Part shown: one piece after another, positions 10,460 through 20,100 of the stretch
How positions within the stretch are numbered: position 1 is the first letter of the stretch
Layout: each line of letters opens with the position of its first letter
Assembly: GCF_000425125.1 (NCBI RefSeq)
Contig: NZ_KE384309.1
Span: forward strand, 229,655 to 293,654
Direction of reading: 5' to 3'
Length of the DNA: 64,000 bases
Source of the DNA: Paenibacillus taiwanensis DSM 18679
GTDB lineage: Bacteria > Bacillota > Bacilli > Paenibacillales > Paenibacillaceae
Notes under the pieces: model-generated
What the model saw: only the letters and a program-made list of their open reading frames with translations
Told to the model about the DNA's origin: nothing
Databases searched by the model: none
Position numbers and translations under genes: made by a program

Positions 10460-10700
10460 ACTTAACCTCCTTTATGATCAATGTCAATTTCATCGTATTC
10501 TTAGGACTTTCTTTCTATGCTTTGAATTTGCTGTTAATTGGCTTTATCATGCCTTAAAGTCCCCATGCGTATACAATAATCAGCGAATTTATCCGGAGCG
10601 CATATCGTATTTGTAAGAAGCGAAGGAAGAAGAAATAAAGTAAAAGTTTGTCGTTGAAGGGCATTGAACAAAGAGGATCATCCAGAAAGAAGGCGACAGA

Positions 10701-11156
10701 ATGATTACGATTGAACCGATTAGCCGTGAGGATTTAATAGCTTTAAGTGGACTTTACGAAGAACTGATGGGGGTTGCGAGCAGCTTAAGCCGTATGGAAA
10801 CCGTATTTGAGCGAATCGCAGCGAACCCCCAATATATGCTGCTCGGCGCCAAGTGTGAGGGAGAATTGGCAGGTTCGATTATGTGTGTTTTGTGTTCGGA
10901 TCTAGTTGGAAATTGTCAGCCCTTTATGCTGATTGAAAATGTAGTTGTCTCCTCTCGTTTCAGAAGACTGGGTATTGGCAACAAGTTGATGGAGCATGCG
11001 GAGCATCTTGCACGTAGATGTGATTGTACTTGTATGATGCTTATATCCGGAGCGCAACGAACGGAAGCGCATCGCTTCTATGAGGCGTTAGGTTATACTG
11101 TAGATGTTAAAGGATTTAAGAAGATGCTAGTGAGCGGTTATGAAGACAACAAGTAA
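10701..11156 (+). CDS. GNAT-family N-acetyltransferase
   Basis: A 151-residue Gcn5-related acetyltransferase. The acetyl-CoA pyrophosphate-binding motif A is VVVSSRFRRLGIGNKLM (RxxGIG), and the C-terminal motif B region is EAHRFYEALGYTV. The acceptor substrate cannot be assigned. AGAAGG lies 7 bases before the ATG. The next gene starts 23 bases later, suggesting a three-gene unit with 11180 and 11511. The 241-base gap to the divergent aquaporin gene contains no further feature I can support. Confidence 0.85.
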   Translation: MITIEPISREDLIALSGLYEELMGVASSLSRMETVFERIAANPQYMLLGAKCEGELAGSIMCVLCSDLVGNCQPFMLIENVVVSSRFRRLGIGNKLMEHAEHLARRCDCTCMMLISGAQRTEAHRFYEALGYTVDVKGFKKMLVSGYEDNK

Positions 11157-11179
11157 GGGATTTATGGAGGCAAAGGACC

Positions 11180-11509
11180 GTGTTTATTAAAATTTATCGC
11201 TATTATGTTCAACCTAGTCAATTAAACAAGTGCCTGACGATTGTGGACCGGTCCGACCAGATTTATAAAACGGTCGTTGACTACACGATGCTTCATGTTC
11301 GTTGTGAGGAGGAGCCGACCAAGTTTGTCGAGATTCAGATGTATGAAAATGAGCAGGTGTACGAAGCAGCAATGGACATCTTGAATCGAAATGTAGAGCT
11401 GGAATCGTTATACCAGCAGTTCATGGCAATATTGGACCCGCAGCGACCAAAAGTATACGAAGAAACATGCAAACGATTAACCGAGCATATGATCATAGGT
11501 GGTGACTGA
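11180..11509 (+). CDS. Hypothetical protein, possible dimeric alpha/beta-barrel monooxygenase-like fold
   Basis: A 109-residue protein that I do not recognise with certainty. The pattern of an initial beta strand (FIKIYRYYV), a second strand with a conserved-looking FVEIQMYEN, and a following helix resembles small antibiotic-biosynthesis-monooxygenase-like proteins. The start is GTG with GGAGG 9 bases upstream. It sits between the GNAT gene and a DinB-like gene that begins at its stop codon, so all three are probably translated from one mRNA. Confidence 0.6.
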   Translation: MFIKIYRYYVQPSQLNKCLTIVDRSDQIYKTVVDYTMLHVRCEEEPTKFVEIQMYENEQVYEAAMDILNRNVELESLYQQFMAILDPQRPKVYEETCKRLTEHMIIGGD

Positions 11510-11510
11510 G

Positions 11511-11999
11511 GTGGCGGATGTGAGTCCTCAAGTGAATCCATACGTAGAGGCTGCATTGCACCAACTTAAAGTCGCAGTACATTCGATAGTTACGATGATG
11601 GATCAGTTGACAGATTCAGAGTTGGACATATCACCGATAGCAAATAAGCGTTCTTTACGGGGATTAATCGTACACTTATCCATGATTTGTATGGCGGATA
11701 TACGAATTGCCGAGGGTGAGAGCGAAGAAGCGATGCGTGTGTTCTATAAGGAGTACGAACCCCGAACCCTACAACATGCAAAAGAAGTGACATTGGCTGG
11801 ACTTCATCAACTGGAATCTATTTATGGAGCATATTCCGAGGCGGAGCTTCAGGAGATGACAACATCCTATTGGGGAGTTAGTTACTCCCGCTACGAATGG
11901 TTAATGGAGATGGTTGGTCACTTGTACCATCATCGTGCACAACTGCATATGATGATGGCTGAACATGTTCGCGAGCCGAAAGTAGCTTTGTTTGAATAA
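11511..11999 (+). CDS. DinB-like four-helix protein (second copy)
   Basis: A helical protein of about 162 residues with a DinB-like pattern: a His in the second helix (LRGLIVHLSMICM) and a C-terminal VGHLYHHRAQLHMMM, which supplies candidate metal ligands. It is only distantly similar to the DinB-like gene at 9082. Start choice is uncertain: GTG 11511 follows AGGTGGTG by 6 bases, and GTG 11499 is also in frame but would overlap the previous gene. The start region overlaps the end of the 11180 gene, suggesting translational coupling. Confidence 0.72.
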   Translation: MADVSPQVNPYVEAALHQLKVAVHSIVTMMDQLTDSELDISPIANKRSLRGLIVHLSMICMADIRIAEGESEEAMRVFYKEYEPRTLQHAKEVTLAGLHQLESIYGAYSEAELQEMTTSYWGVSYSRYEWLMEMVGHLYHHRAQLHMMMAEHVREPKVALFE

Positions 12000-12118
12000 A
12001 AATAATAAAAAAGAAGACTTTGCATATAAATCGGGAAAGAAAATGATAACAATTAAAGGTCTAAGAGATGTTTTATTTGTAAACGATACACACTACCAAA
12101 AAGGAAGTGGGCGTTGCA

Positions 12119-12490
12119 ATGCATGTTCGGAAAAATACACTTTTTTTTATTTTAGTTTTTTTTCCTTTAATAACGACATTACTTGGATGCTCTAACCATA
12201 ACACGCAGTCTCATGAAACAAATAATAATGAAATTCTAGGATTAACAAATGAGATAAAAAAAATAACGTCGTCTCAATTGGCTAAAATAACAAAGGATAT
12301 GACGTACAAAGAATTGATTAACACATTAGGAAACACTAAGGATATTGGATCGGGGATTAAAATATTCAGATATGAATATGAAAATGGTCAGTTCCTTGAC
12401 ATTAACATTTATGAGCATAATCTTGATGTGAAAATTCGTGAAGATGTCTACAAACACATTCAATATTTCCTGCATAACAAGAAGCCTTAA
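12119..12490 (+). CDS. Small AT-rich predicted lipoprotein
   Basis: A 123-residue protein with a lipoprotein signal: MHVRKN, a hydrophobic stretch, and lipobox LLGC (lipidated Cys24), then a polar linker rich in Asn and His and a short domain (MTYKELINTLGNTKDIGSG) resembling small SmpA/BamE-type surface domains. The function is unknown. ATG 12119 is 11 bases after AAGGAAG; GTG 12107 is an alternative. The gene and its upstream region are much more AT-rich than their neighbours, which may mark recent acquisition. Confidence 0.65.
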   Translation: MHVRKNTLFFILVFFPLITTLLGCSNHNTQSHETNNNEILGLTNEIKKITSSQLAKITKDMTYKELINTLGNTKDIGSGIKIFRYEYENGQFLDINIYEHNLDVKIREDVYKHIQYFLHNKKP

Positions 12491-12495
12491 TTTAT

Positions 12496-12535
12496 AAAAA
12501 AGGAGCCTTTGAATACCTTCGAAGACTCCTTTTTT
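12496..12535. terminator. Bidirectional intrinsic terminator
   Basis: AAAAAAGGAG pairs with CTCCTTTTTT, with an inner CTTTGAA/TTCGAAG stem. A run of A on one side and T on the other lets it serve both the plus-strand lipoprotein gene and the convergent secreted-protein gene. Confidence 0.85.
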
Positions 12536-12555
12536 ATAATACACGTTTGGATAAA

Positions 12556-13368
12556 TTAGTAATGTCTTATAGCAATGTATACCGTTGAGCTATTATAAAA
12601 GTTACTATAAGGGCCAAGATCCCAGCTAAAATTGCTTGGATCAGAAATGGCTGTGTTTATGGATGGTAGCTGACCATGTTTTTCAGACCATTTACCAGTG
12701 TCATTTTGAGTCATGAAGTGATAGTCTACCACATCACTGCTGAGATCAACTTTACCGTTATTGTTTGCATCAATCCAGCCAATTCTGAAAGCGATACGAT
12801 GCTCATCGCTATTTACTGAAGATGTTCTACTGGCAAGTATTCTCCACGGAGCTTTAAAATATAAGGCGTTAGTATTCCCGTCTTTAACGACGAGTCCAGC
12901 TGTGTAGTTAACGTCAGTAAAATATTTAGCATCATTTACATTCGAAACATTATCTCCATCACCAGGGTTCATTGCCCATGGAAATCCAGCAGCGTAACCG
13001 TAGCAGTTAATGTTTTGAGAATTTTGTTGGTAATAAGGCTGTGCTCTTCCGTAGTCAGTTGAAAGTGGAGTTACTTGTGCAGTTTGTGGGACAGTTTGTA
13101 GAGGAAGTTGTAGGGTGTTTTTGGAAAATTTCGTTGTGTAGAAGCTTGTTAACTTCTTGAGTTCACCGACCGTTGTTTTGTTACCTTTAGGGTCAATAAT
13201 GATGGTGTTGTCCCCTTGGTAAGCTCCAACTTTTGTCTTTAAAGCCCCTGATGTCTTAACTTCTGTAAATTGAGTTACACTAGAGTTGTCTGTTGCGGCC
13301 GTAACAACGGGCACAATTAAGGTAAATAGCAATGCGACAGAAAGACTTGTTTTTAATACTTTTTTCAT
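12556..13368 (-). CDS. Secreted protein with NCYGY and DYHF motifs, possible papain-like fold
   Basis: A 270-residue protein with a Sec signal peptide (MKKVLKTSLS, hydrophobic core, cleavage near VVTAA). The mature part has a conserved-looking Cys in INCYGYAAGFPWAMNPGDG, a calcium-loop-like DANNNGKVD, and a C-terminal DYHFMTQNDTGKWSEKHG. The spacing of a Cys motif and a His motif recalls secreted cysteine-peptidase-like or CHAP-like domains, but I cannot name a family. ATG 13368 starts the signal peptide; AAAAGGAG lies 12 bases upstream, a long spacing. The gene stands alone between two terminators. Confidence 0.65.
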   Translation of the reverse strand: MKKVLKTSLSVALLFTLIVPVVTAATDNSSVTQFTEVKTSGALKTKVGAYQGDNTIIIDPKGNKTTVGELKKLTSFYTTKFSKNTLQLPLQTVPQTAQVTPLSTDYGRAQPYYQQNSQNINCYGYAAGFPWAMNPGDGDNVSNVNDAKYFTDVNYTAGLVVKDGNTNALYFKAPWRILASRTSSVNSDEHRIAFRIGWIDANNNGKVDLSSDVVDYHFMTQNDTGKWSEKHGQLPSINTAISDPSNFSWDLGPYSNFYNSSTVYIAIRHY

Positions 13369-13554
13369 CCTAGCAATCAACTCCTTTTCTTTAGGGTTTT
13401 CATATATTAACATAAATGTCCAAGTTGTTCTACGTGTTTTTTACTAATTATTGTTAATAGAATATATTTGGTTATATTGACCCATTACTAAATACGTAGG
13501 TATATTTTGGCACTTAATTATAAAGTCTTGGTTATGAACCCCAACACTCAATAT

Positions 13555-13599
13555 AAGCCCAAGTAAACGACAAATAACGTCGTTCGCTTGGGCTTTTTT
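13555..13599. terminator. Strong hairpin downstream of psd
   Basis: AAGCCCAAG/CTTGGGCTT with an inner ACGAC/GTCGT stem. On the plus strand it is followed by T6; on the minus strand, the direction of psd, the tract is only TTATATT. It most likely ends psd and may also block antisense transcription. Confidence 0.65.
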
Positions 13600-13637
13600 G
13601 CTGCATCTACAGGCTCGCAATCGCAGGATTAAGAGCA

Positions 13638-14429
13638 TCATTTGGTGTGAAGCTGTCCGAGTTCCTCACCCATCTTCACCTTATCGCCTAATTTGAGATT
13701 GTCACGCGGGGTAAAAGTCCCGGTATCTGTCAGCAGTACAACGGTAGAGCCAAACTCGAAGTACGCCAATTCCCCGCCTCTTTCATAATTAGCATTCACC
13801 TTATCATCCACGTAGCGTATGCTACTAACATTAAGAGCTCCAACCTTCACTACAGATACTTCGCCATACTCATGGCGGATGTATGTAATCAATCGTTCAT
13901 TACGACTGAGCACACGCCGCATATGCTTTAATCCGAAATCATTTACTGGATATACTTTTCCAGGGACATATTCACTTTCTACCGTGTGTCCAGTAACGGG
14001 AGAATGAATACGATGATAGTCTGTTGGGCTGAGATACAGCACAAAATAAAAACCGTGTTTATACTTTTGCCGATGTGGTGAGCGATTCAACAGTTCATCG
14101 AGCGTGTAATCCTGCCCTTTTACATTTAGAATCGTACCATCTTCAATGGGGCCCATTCCCGTAATCATGCTGTCAACAGGGCTAAGCAGCTTGTCCTCTC
14201 CGACAGCTAACGGTCGCAGACCAGGCTTTAATCGGCGTGTGAAAAAGTCGTTAAGTGTTTCGTACTCCTGTAACGATTTTTCTGCCTCATCAATATGAAT
14301 ACCATAAGACTTGGCAAATGTCGGGATAAGTTTGCGGCTAAATCGAGAACTCGCCACCGCACCTGCGATCTTGGATACCCATTTGCGAGAAGACAGTTCC
14401 GTTAATAATCGCAACAATCGCTTCATCAT
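13638..14429 (-). CDS. psd: Phosphatidylserine decarboxylase proenzyme
   Basis: A 263-residue protein that converts phosphatidylserine to phosphatidylethanolamine at the membrane. It has the catalytic Asp motif LSPVDS, the His motif LSPTDYHRIHSPV, and a C-terminal FGST motif where self-cleavage would turn the Ser into the pyruvoyl cofactor and release a short alpha chain. Length fits the short Firmicute form. Two adjacent ATGs (14429 and 14426) follow AGGTG by 11 or more bases. The 152-base gap to the YheC-like gene shows no clear terminator or promoter. Confidence 0.93.
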   Translation of the reverse strand: MMKRLLRLLTELSSRKWVSKIAGAVASSRFSRKLIPTFAKSYGIHIDEAEKSLQEYETLNDFFTRRLKPGLRPLAVGEDKLLSPVDSMITGMGPIEDGTILNVKGQDYTLDELLNRSPHRQKYKHGFYFVLYLSPTDYHRIHSPVTGHTVESEYVPGKVYPVNDFGLKHMRRVLSRNERLITYIRHEYGEVSVVKVGALNVSSIRYVDDKVNANYERGGELAYFEFGSTVVLLTDTGTFTPRDNLKLGDKVKMGEELGQLHTK

Positions 14430-14581
14430 AATTACGTAATCACCTATTTGTCGGTCCGCCTCCCTAAAGGCGTCCTGCGTAGTTTAAGGATACCTGCATA
14501 AACAGTGGTTCCTTTGGACTATCTTGACACAGAACGCCTCATTTTTCAATAACATCATAGCTTAGAGCGTAAGGGTGTGCG

Positions 14582-15700
14582 TTAATGTACGTTTACAGGC
14601 GGGGCATATTGAGGCTCATAAATGAGACTGGCGCCATATGCAATCGGGTTTTCGTAGGTTAATTTCCATTCTGTGAACAGGTCGGCTTCACGAAAGCTGT
14701 AACGCTGATCACGGCCATTACATTCGATGAATAGCGGTGTACCATCCGGAGATAACCCGATATCAAGCCCTAAGTCTGCGAGATGTGGAAGTTGCTGCGA
14801 CAAATGATTGGCGATAAGCAGCGAGAGGCTAGAAACACGCTGACGCAGTTTATGGAAGGGGAAGGATGGCAGCGAACTGGCTGCAATCTCTTCAAAGGTA
14901 TGCACAGTTCCCCCCTGTGCGACATTGGTTAAGAAGGTGTGTGCAGGTGCTACTTTACCTACAATGCCGGTAATTTGCCAATTGCGGCTTGCGTCTCTTT
15001 GTACCGAAACACGAAGATCGAAAGGTCTGCCGCGAAACGTCGCAAGCGGCAGTGTTTGCTGTACCAAATAAGTCGCACGGCTTAATCTGCTTCTTATGAG
15101 TCCAGGCAAAGCATGATCAAGGCTCTCCATTGTACGCCAGCGGTTGCCTTTTGCAGCTTTTTGTACAGGGTACATGGCTTGCCAGCCTCGTGGGGTACGA
15201 TCAAGCTTCATGATGCCTTTACCTACGCTGCTGCTAGCAGGCTTTAAGATGAGCGAGTGATGTCGCTCCATCATTTTTAACAGGTTGCTGTGTACGGCAC
15301 GGACCGTATCTGGTAGATAGGGGACGAGCGCCGGATCACGCTGGAGCAGCTCATGTATTGTCAGCTTGCTGTAGCGATTTACTTGGTTGAACAACTGAAT
15401 GCCCCGATTGACGAGTGCCCGAACTTTTACGTGAGAATCAGAGCGAAAATAAATGGCGCGATTGTGAATGACGGTCGGAACGGTCATTCGTTTCCGCGTA
15501 TACATGCCATGACGGCGAACGTAGGCCGTTACTTGCAGAGATCGAACATCCACATCTTCCAAGCGAAAATATACGGGAACAACACCGTGACGTTTAGCGG
15601 CTTCCTCATAATACTCAATTGCCTCGTGACGGGTCCTGCCGCGGGTAAGCCCTCGCAGCATACTGGCATTAAACAGAATACCTATGCGGTTGTCTAACAA
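14582..15700 (-). CDS. YheC/YheD-family ATP-grasp spore coat-associated protein
   Basis: A 372-residue protein. The first 100 residues form the YheC/D-type N-terminal domain (IGILFNASMLRG), followed by an ATP-grasp domain with the nucleotide-binding segment LILKPASSSVGKGIM and the metal-binding C-terminal GLDIGLSPDGTPLFIECNGRDQ. Family members occur only in spore formers and are associated with the endospore coat; the reaction (some ligase) is unknown. The open frame begins at 15745, but TTG 15700 is the likely start because GAGGGAGG precedes it by 8 bases. It is divergent from a CotSA-like glycosyltransferase, 141 bases between starts. Confidence 0.85.
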   Translation of the reverse strand: MLDNRIGILFNASMLRGLTRGRTRHEAIEYYEEAAKRHGVVPVYFRLEDVDVRSLQVTAYVRRHGMYTRKRMTVPTVIHNRAIYFRSDSHVKVRALVNRGIQLFNQVNRYSKLTIHELLQRDPALVPYLPDTVRAVHSNLLKMMERHHSLILKPASSSVGKGIMKLDRTPRGWQAMYPVQKAAKGNRWRTMESLDHALPGLIRSRLSRATYLVQQTLPLATFRGRPFDLRVSVQRDASRNWQITGIVGKVAPAHTFLTNVAQGGTVHTFEEIAASSLPSFPFHKLRQRVSSLSLLIANHLSQQLPHLADLGLDIGLSPDGTPLFIECNGRDQRYSFREADLFTEWKLTYENPIAYGASLIYEPQYAPPVNVH

Positions 15701-15841
15701 TGGATGTACCTCCCTCTGTGTCAAAGCGCTATGTACGCTTTGCAAGCGGTTTGTACCCTATCGTATGTATGTCCGCACGCATTCGCATGGACGAGTGCAG
15801 AATGCCGAATGTCTAATTTTATAGAATAAGAGGTGGATTGC

Positions 15842-17008
15842 ATGCGGCTTCCCCGAGTAGCTGTCATCACACCTGGAACATTCCCGATTCCATCAGGTGC
15901 CAGTAGCTCAGTTGAAAGAGTCGTCGAATATGTCGTCAGTATGGCTGCTGAACGTATGGAAGCACGTATATACGGCAGATTGTGGCCGGGGCAAGCATCG
16001 CATGGATTTGTACGCGGAGTTCCTTGTGAGCGTATCCGATCATCAACGACACGCAGCTATATCCGCGACGTCATTCATGGCCTGACAACGTTTAATCCTG
16101 ACATTGTTCAAGTGGAGAATCGCCCGCGCTTTGTGTTGGAATTAAAGCGCTCGTTTCCCGACAAGTTGGTTTGGCTGAACCTCCACTCCACTACGTTTAT
16201 GAGTCGCAAACATATTCCAGTAAAGCTTTTACGCACAGCTTTTCGGTCTGCCGATCGAATTTTTGTCAACAGCCGCTATTTATATGAAGAGGTTCGGCGC
16301 AAAGCACCCGATTGTGAAGATAGAATCGTCATTAACCCGCTTGGTGTGGATGGAGCACGCTTTAAGACACGCTGGAGTGAAGAGGGAAGAGAACGACATG
16401 CCGCAGGCAAAAATAGTTATGGCTGGGGAGAACGCAAAGTTGTGCTGTATGTTGGAAGGCTCATTCCTTTAAAAGGAGTACACCATCTGCTGCAAGCCGT
16501 TCTCAGATTAAAGAAGGCACACCCTAATATATTGCTAGTTATTGTAGGCAGTGCTTTCTATGGCTCGAAGCGCAAGACAACATATGTAAGAAAACTGGAG
16601 CGAATCGGGCGACGGCATCGAGAGCATGTCCGTTTTGTTCCTTATGTGTCGCATGAAGAAGTACCCTCTTGGTATGCGATGGCAGACGTGGTCGTTGTGC
16701 CGTCAGTAAGGAGAGAAGCTTTTGGTCTTGTAAATGTGGAGGCGATGGCTTCCGGCGTGCCCGTGGTGGCTTCCAAGGTTGGCGGAATACAAGAGATCGT
16801 TATAGATGAGAAGACAGGGTTGCTGGTCCCTCCTCATCGGATGGAGGCACATCTTCGTATAGCATTAGAGCGTTTGTTATTAGACAGGGCATTATGTGAG
16901 CAGCTTGGCCAAGCCGGTGTGGAGCATGTAGAGTCGCTGTATACGTGGCAGCGTACAGCAGAGCGTTGGGCAGATGAAATTAACTTATGTGTGACCGCTT
17001 CTCGTTAA
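15842..17008 (+). CDS. GT4-type glycosyltransferase, CotSA-like
   Basis: A 388-residue GT-B glycosyltransferase. The N-terminal Rossmann domain has TPGTFPIPSGASSSVERVV; the C-terminal nucleotide-sugar-binding domain has VGRLIPLKGVHHLL and the E-x7-E motif EAFGLVNVE followed by AMASGVPVVAS. Length and context (beside a YheC-like gene and a spore glycan cluster) resemble Bacillus CotSA, a coat glycosyltransferase. ATG 15842 has AGAGGTGG 5 bases upstream; the GTG at 15833 overlaps that site. Donor and acceptor are unknown. Confidence 0.87.
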   Translation: MRLPRVAVITPGTFPIPSGASSSVERVVEYVVSMAAERMEARIYGRLWPGQASHGFVRGVPCERIRSSTTRSYIRDVIHGLTTFNPDIVQVENRPRFVLELKRSFPDKLVWLNLHSTTFMSRKHIPVKLLRTAFRSADRIFVNSRYLYEEVRRKAPDCEDRIVINPLGVDGARFKTRWSEEGRERHAAGKNSYGWGERKVVLYVGRLIPLKGVHHLLQAVLRLKKAHPNILLVIVGSAFYGSKRKTTYVRKLERIGRRHREHVRFVPYVSHEEVPSWYAMADVVVVPSVRREAFGLVNVEAMASGVPVVASKVGGIQEIVIDEKTGLLVPPHRMEAHLRIALERLLLDRALCEQLGQAGVEHVESLYTWQRTAERWADEINLCVTASR

Positions 17009-17057
17009 TGGACGGGAACGGTCTTTTTTAATGCTTGGACGGGACTGGCTTAAAGTG

Positions 17058-17085
17058 ACGTGATGATTGCCTAGTGCATATGATG
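17058..17085 (+). promoter_or_regulatory. Possible SigK-like promoter of the repeat-protein gene
   Basis: AC (17058-17059), a 17-base spacer, then CATATGATG (17077-17085) matches the SigK pattern AC-N17-CATA-N3-TA with one mismatch in the last base. It lies about 50 bases before the GTG start, with room for the leader and Shine-Dalgarno. Confidence 0.33.
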
Positions 17086-17132
17086 TTACATCAATAGGTT
17101 AAGACTGCAAGTAGTCGGAAAGGAGCAAGTTC

Positions 17133-20100
17133 GTGCAAAAGAAAAGAAATACACGTTCGACATCCAAAGTGAAAAAGTCGTTATATATTGTTGACAATCC
17201 GAATAAGTCTGAGCTGAAATGGTTGGATCGTCCTTCCAGGAAGAGAAATACAAATGTGACGGGTAAAAAAGAAGTTACATTAAATGCGATAGCGGAGCAA
17301 CTAATAGCCGCTCCAGAGGGAATAGCGGGCAATGCAAATGGTGTTACAACGGATGACGGTACCGTTACGGTTGGGGAGAGATTGGACGATAAGGAACAAA
17401 TGCCACAATTGTCCTCTGCTGCGGCCTTAATCTCAGCTGATGTCGAATTAGTAAACATGGCTAGGGAACGATCTGAGTCGCGTGAAGGAGAAAGTTCGTC
17501 CGTAAACAGGAATGATGGTCCTACGAGCGTTGTAAACGATCCAACAGGGCAAGCAACGGAATTGCATCGTCCCACGGCAGCTCAGTACGGTATTAGTGAC
17601 ACACAACGGGAGCATTTATTAACGGAGAAACAGCACAAACGGCTAAAAGCTTTTATCTACACAGATGACATTGTGGATGAAGCGATCACTAATGAGAAAA
17701 TTGCGCCACATTCCATCGATGGTTCAAAGTTGAAACGGGACAGTGTAAACGCCGATTCCTTGCGGGATCATGCCATTACAGGAATTAAAATTGTGGATGG
17801 GGCTGTGACAGGCTCAAAAATTGCTGCGGAATCGATAGCAGGCGAGCATCTTATCAGTAACGCTATTTCGGGGAGCAAAATTCGGGATCGGTCTATTACA
17901 TCCGAGAAAATAAAGGATGGTAGCATCACATCTGGGAAGCTGGCTGACAAGACCATTGACGCCTCGAAGATCGCGGAAGGCTCAATCGAGACGAAGCATT
18001 TACGCGCGCTCATCATCTCGAATGAACTACTTCAAGAACAAGCCGTTACGTCGGACAAAATTCGTAGTGGTGCGATTCATACAGAAAATTTAGCGAACGA
18101 AAGTGTGGATACTTCCAAGATCGCAGAAGAAGCGATAACGTCTTCCAAAATCCGAACTGGCGCGATAACCTCTGAAAAGCTGGCACAACAAAGTATTCAG
18201 AGTGATAAGTTGGCAGAGCATAGTGTAACCCGCTATCATTTGGCAGATGATTCGATAGAGTCTCGGCACATTATGCCTTCGCAGATTGACAGTGAACATA
18301 TTGCCCCTGAGGCTATCACGGGCGACCATATTAAGGTGGGGTCAGTATCAGGCAAGCAGCTCATGCCTGCGGCTGTTCAGTCCTATCACCTTGTGGAACA
18401 GTCGATTAATCAGGGGCATATCGGTCAAGGAGAAGTGCATGGCTGGCACTTGAAGGAACAGGCGATTACTGTAGGCAAACTCGCGGATCAGTCTATTTCT
18501 ACAGTCAAATTGGTAGACCATGCTGTAACCTCATCCAAAATTGCTGATCAAAGTATACTGCCTTGCAAACTGGCAGATGAAGCCATTGAGGAGCGCCATA
18601 TCGCGAAACATGCCGTAAACACGCAGCATATCGCTACGATGGCTGTAAATGGGGAACATATCGTGCCTGAGTCCATTGGGAAAGAGCACATTGTTGCAGC
18701 AGCAATCGAAGAGCGGCATTTGCGTGATGGTGCGGTTACTTCTTCTATTTTGGGGGCGCAGGCTGTGCAGAGCGTGCATCTTGATCATCAAAGTGTATCG
18801 GCTGCCCATGTTCAGGATGGCACCGTAACCGCGGAGAAATTAAGTAAGGGCTCTGTCGGCGCAGATGCAATCGCTGATGCTGCTGTGACAGTCGAAAAGT
18901 TGGCCAATTGGAGTATAACATCTGAAAAGCTGGCTGAGAACAGTATTGCCCCCCACCATCTGCAAAGTGGTGCTGTAACTTCGATGGTAATTGGCGCTGG
19001 CGCGGTACTGGATGGTCATATTGCACCCAATATGATCGGAAGCGAACACATAAGAGCACAATCCATCAGTGCAGAAATGCTAAAAAACGATGCGGTTACA
19101 AGCGACAAAATTAGTCCGCAAGCTATTTGTGACTACCACTTGGGGATGGGGGCTATATACTCACATCATCTTGCTGACCATATTGTTACCTCATTGAAAT
19201 TGTCTCCTGAAAGTGTATCAAGCGATAAGTTAAGTGACTTGGCCGTATCAACGAGCAAGCTGGCCAATAAAAGTGTAACGGCTGATAAGCTCGCTCCTGA
19301 CAGTGTAGAGACCGTTCATATTATCGAAGGGGCCATCACACAAGATTTAATCCACGAGGCGTCTATTTTGTCACGACACTTGACAGACGAATTGATTGAC
19401 ACCAGACACCTGGCTTTGAATGCAGTTGATCACGGAGCCATCCAAGCAGGTGCTGTCACAACAGACAAAATTGCGCCCCAAAGCATAGTGTCGAAGCTGC
19501 TGGCTGCTGGCAGCATTCATGCGGAGCATGTTGCGAATGAGACGATCCATACTTCGCATATAAGCAAAGAGAGCATACATTCCGAGCATCTACAGGATGG
19601 AGCTGTAACCCAATCCAAACTTGGCGATGGCAGTGTTGGTGCTGCTCAACTTCAGGCCGGAAGTGTTAGCGAGTTGCATTTAGCAAACAACAGTATTACA
19701 GGTGAAAAAGTGGGAGAAAGGGCTATTTCCTCCTTGCATCTAGCAGATGGAGCTATTCAAGCGGAGCATCTTAATGAGCGCATTATCGGCTCATGCCACA
19801 TCCAAGAGCAGTCCATTACGTCGGAGATGCTGGTAGATAACAGTATTACGCAAGAAAAGATCCATACAAATGCGATAACTGGCAAACACCTTGCACTGGA
19901 GACGATTTCAGGCAAACATATTCGCGTGGAGGCTATTCAAGGATATCACATCAAAAAGGGCAGCATTTTTGTTCACCACCTCGGGCCCGACATTTTATCC
20001 GGAGCATTTATAGCGGATGGCAGTCTGGATGGTGTGAAGCTACAGGATCACTCAATTGAGGGTACGCATCTAACCGCTGGTGCGATCTCAGCGGAGCACA

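Noticed and set aside
13444-13641. 65-codon minus-strand frame downstream of psd
   Set aside because: It crosses the psd terminator hairpin and has no domain or signal.
17009-17060. GACGGGAACGGTC followed by T6 after the CotSA-like gene, terminator-like
   Set aside because: The stem is only about three base pairs with a mismatch; not enough for an intrinsic terminator call.
17099-17575. Minus-strand open frame of 158 codons and many other antisense frames within the giant repeat gene
   Set aside because: They lie opposite a strongly coding, repeat-structured gene, have no ribosome sites and no recognisable domains.
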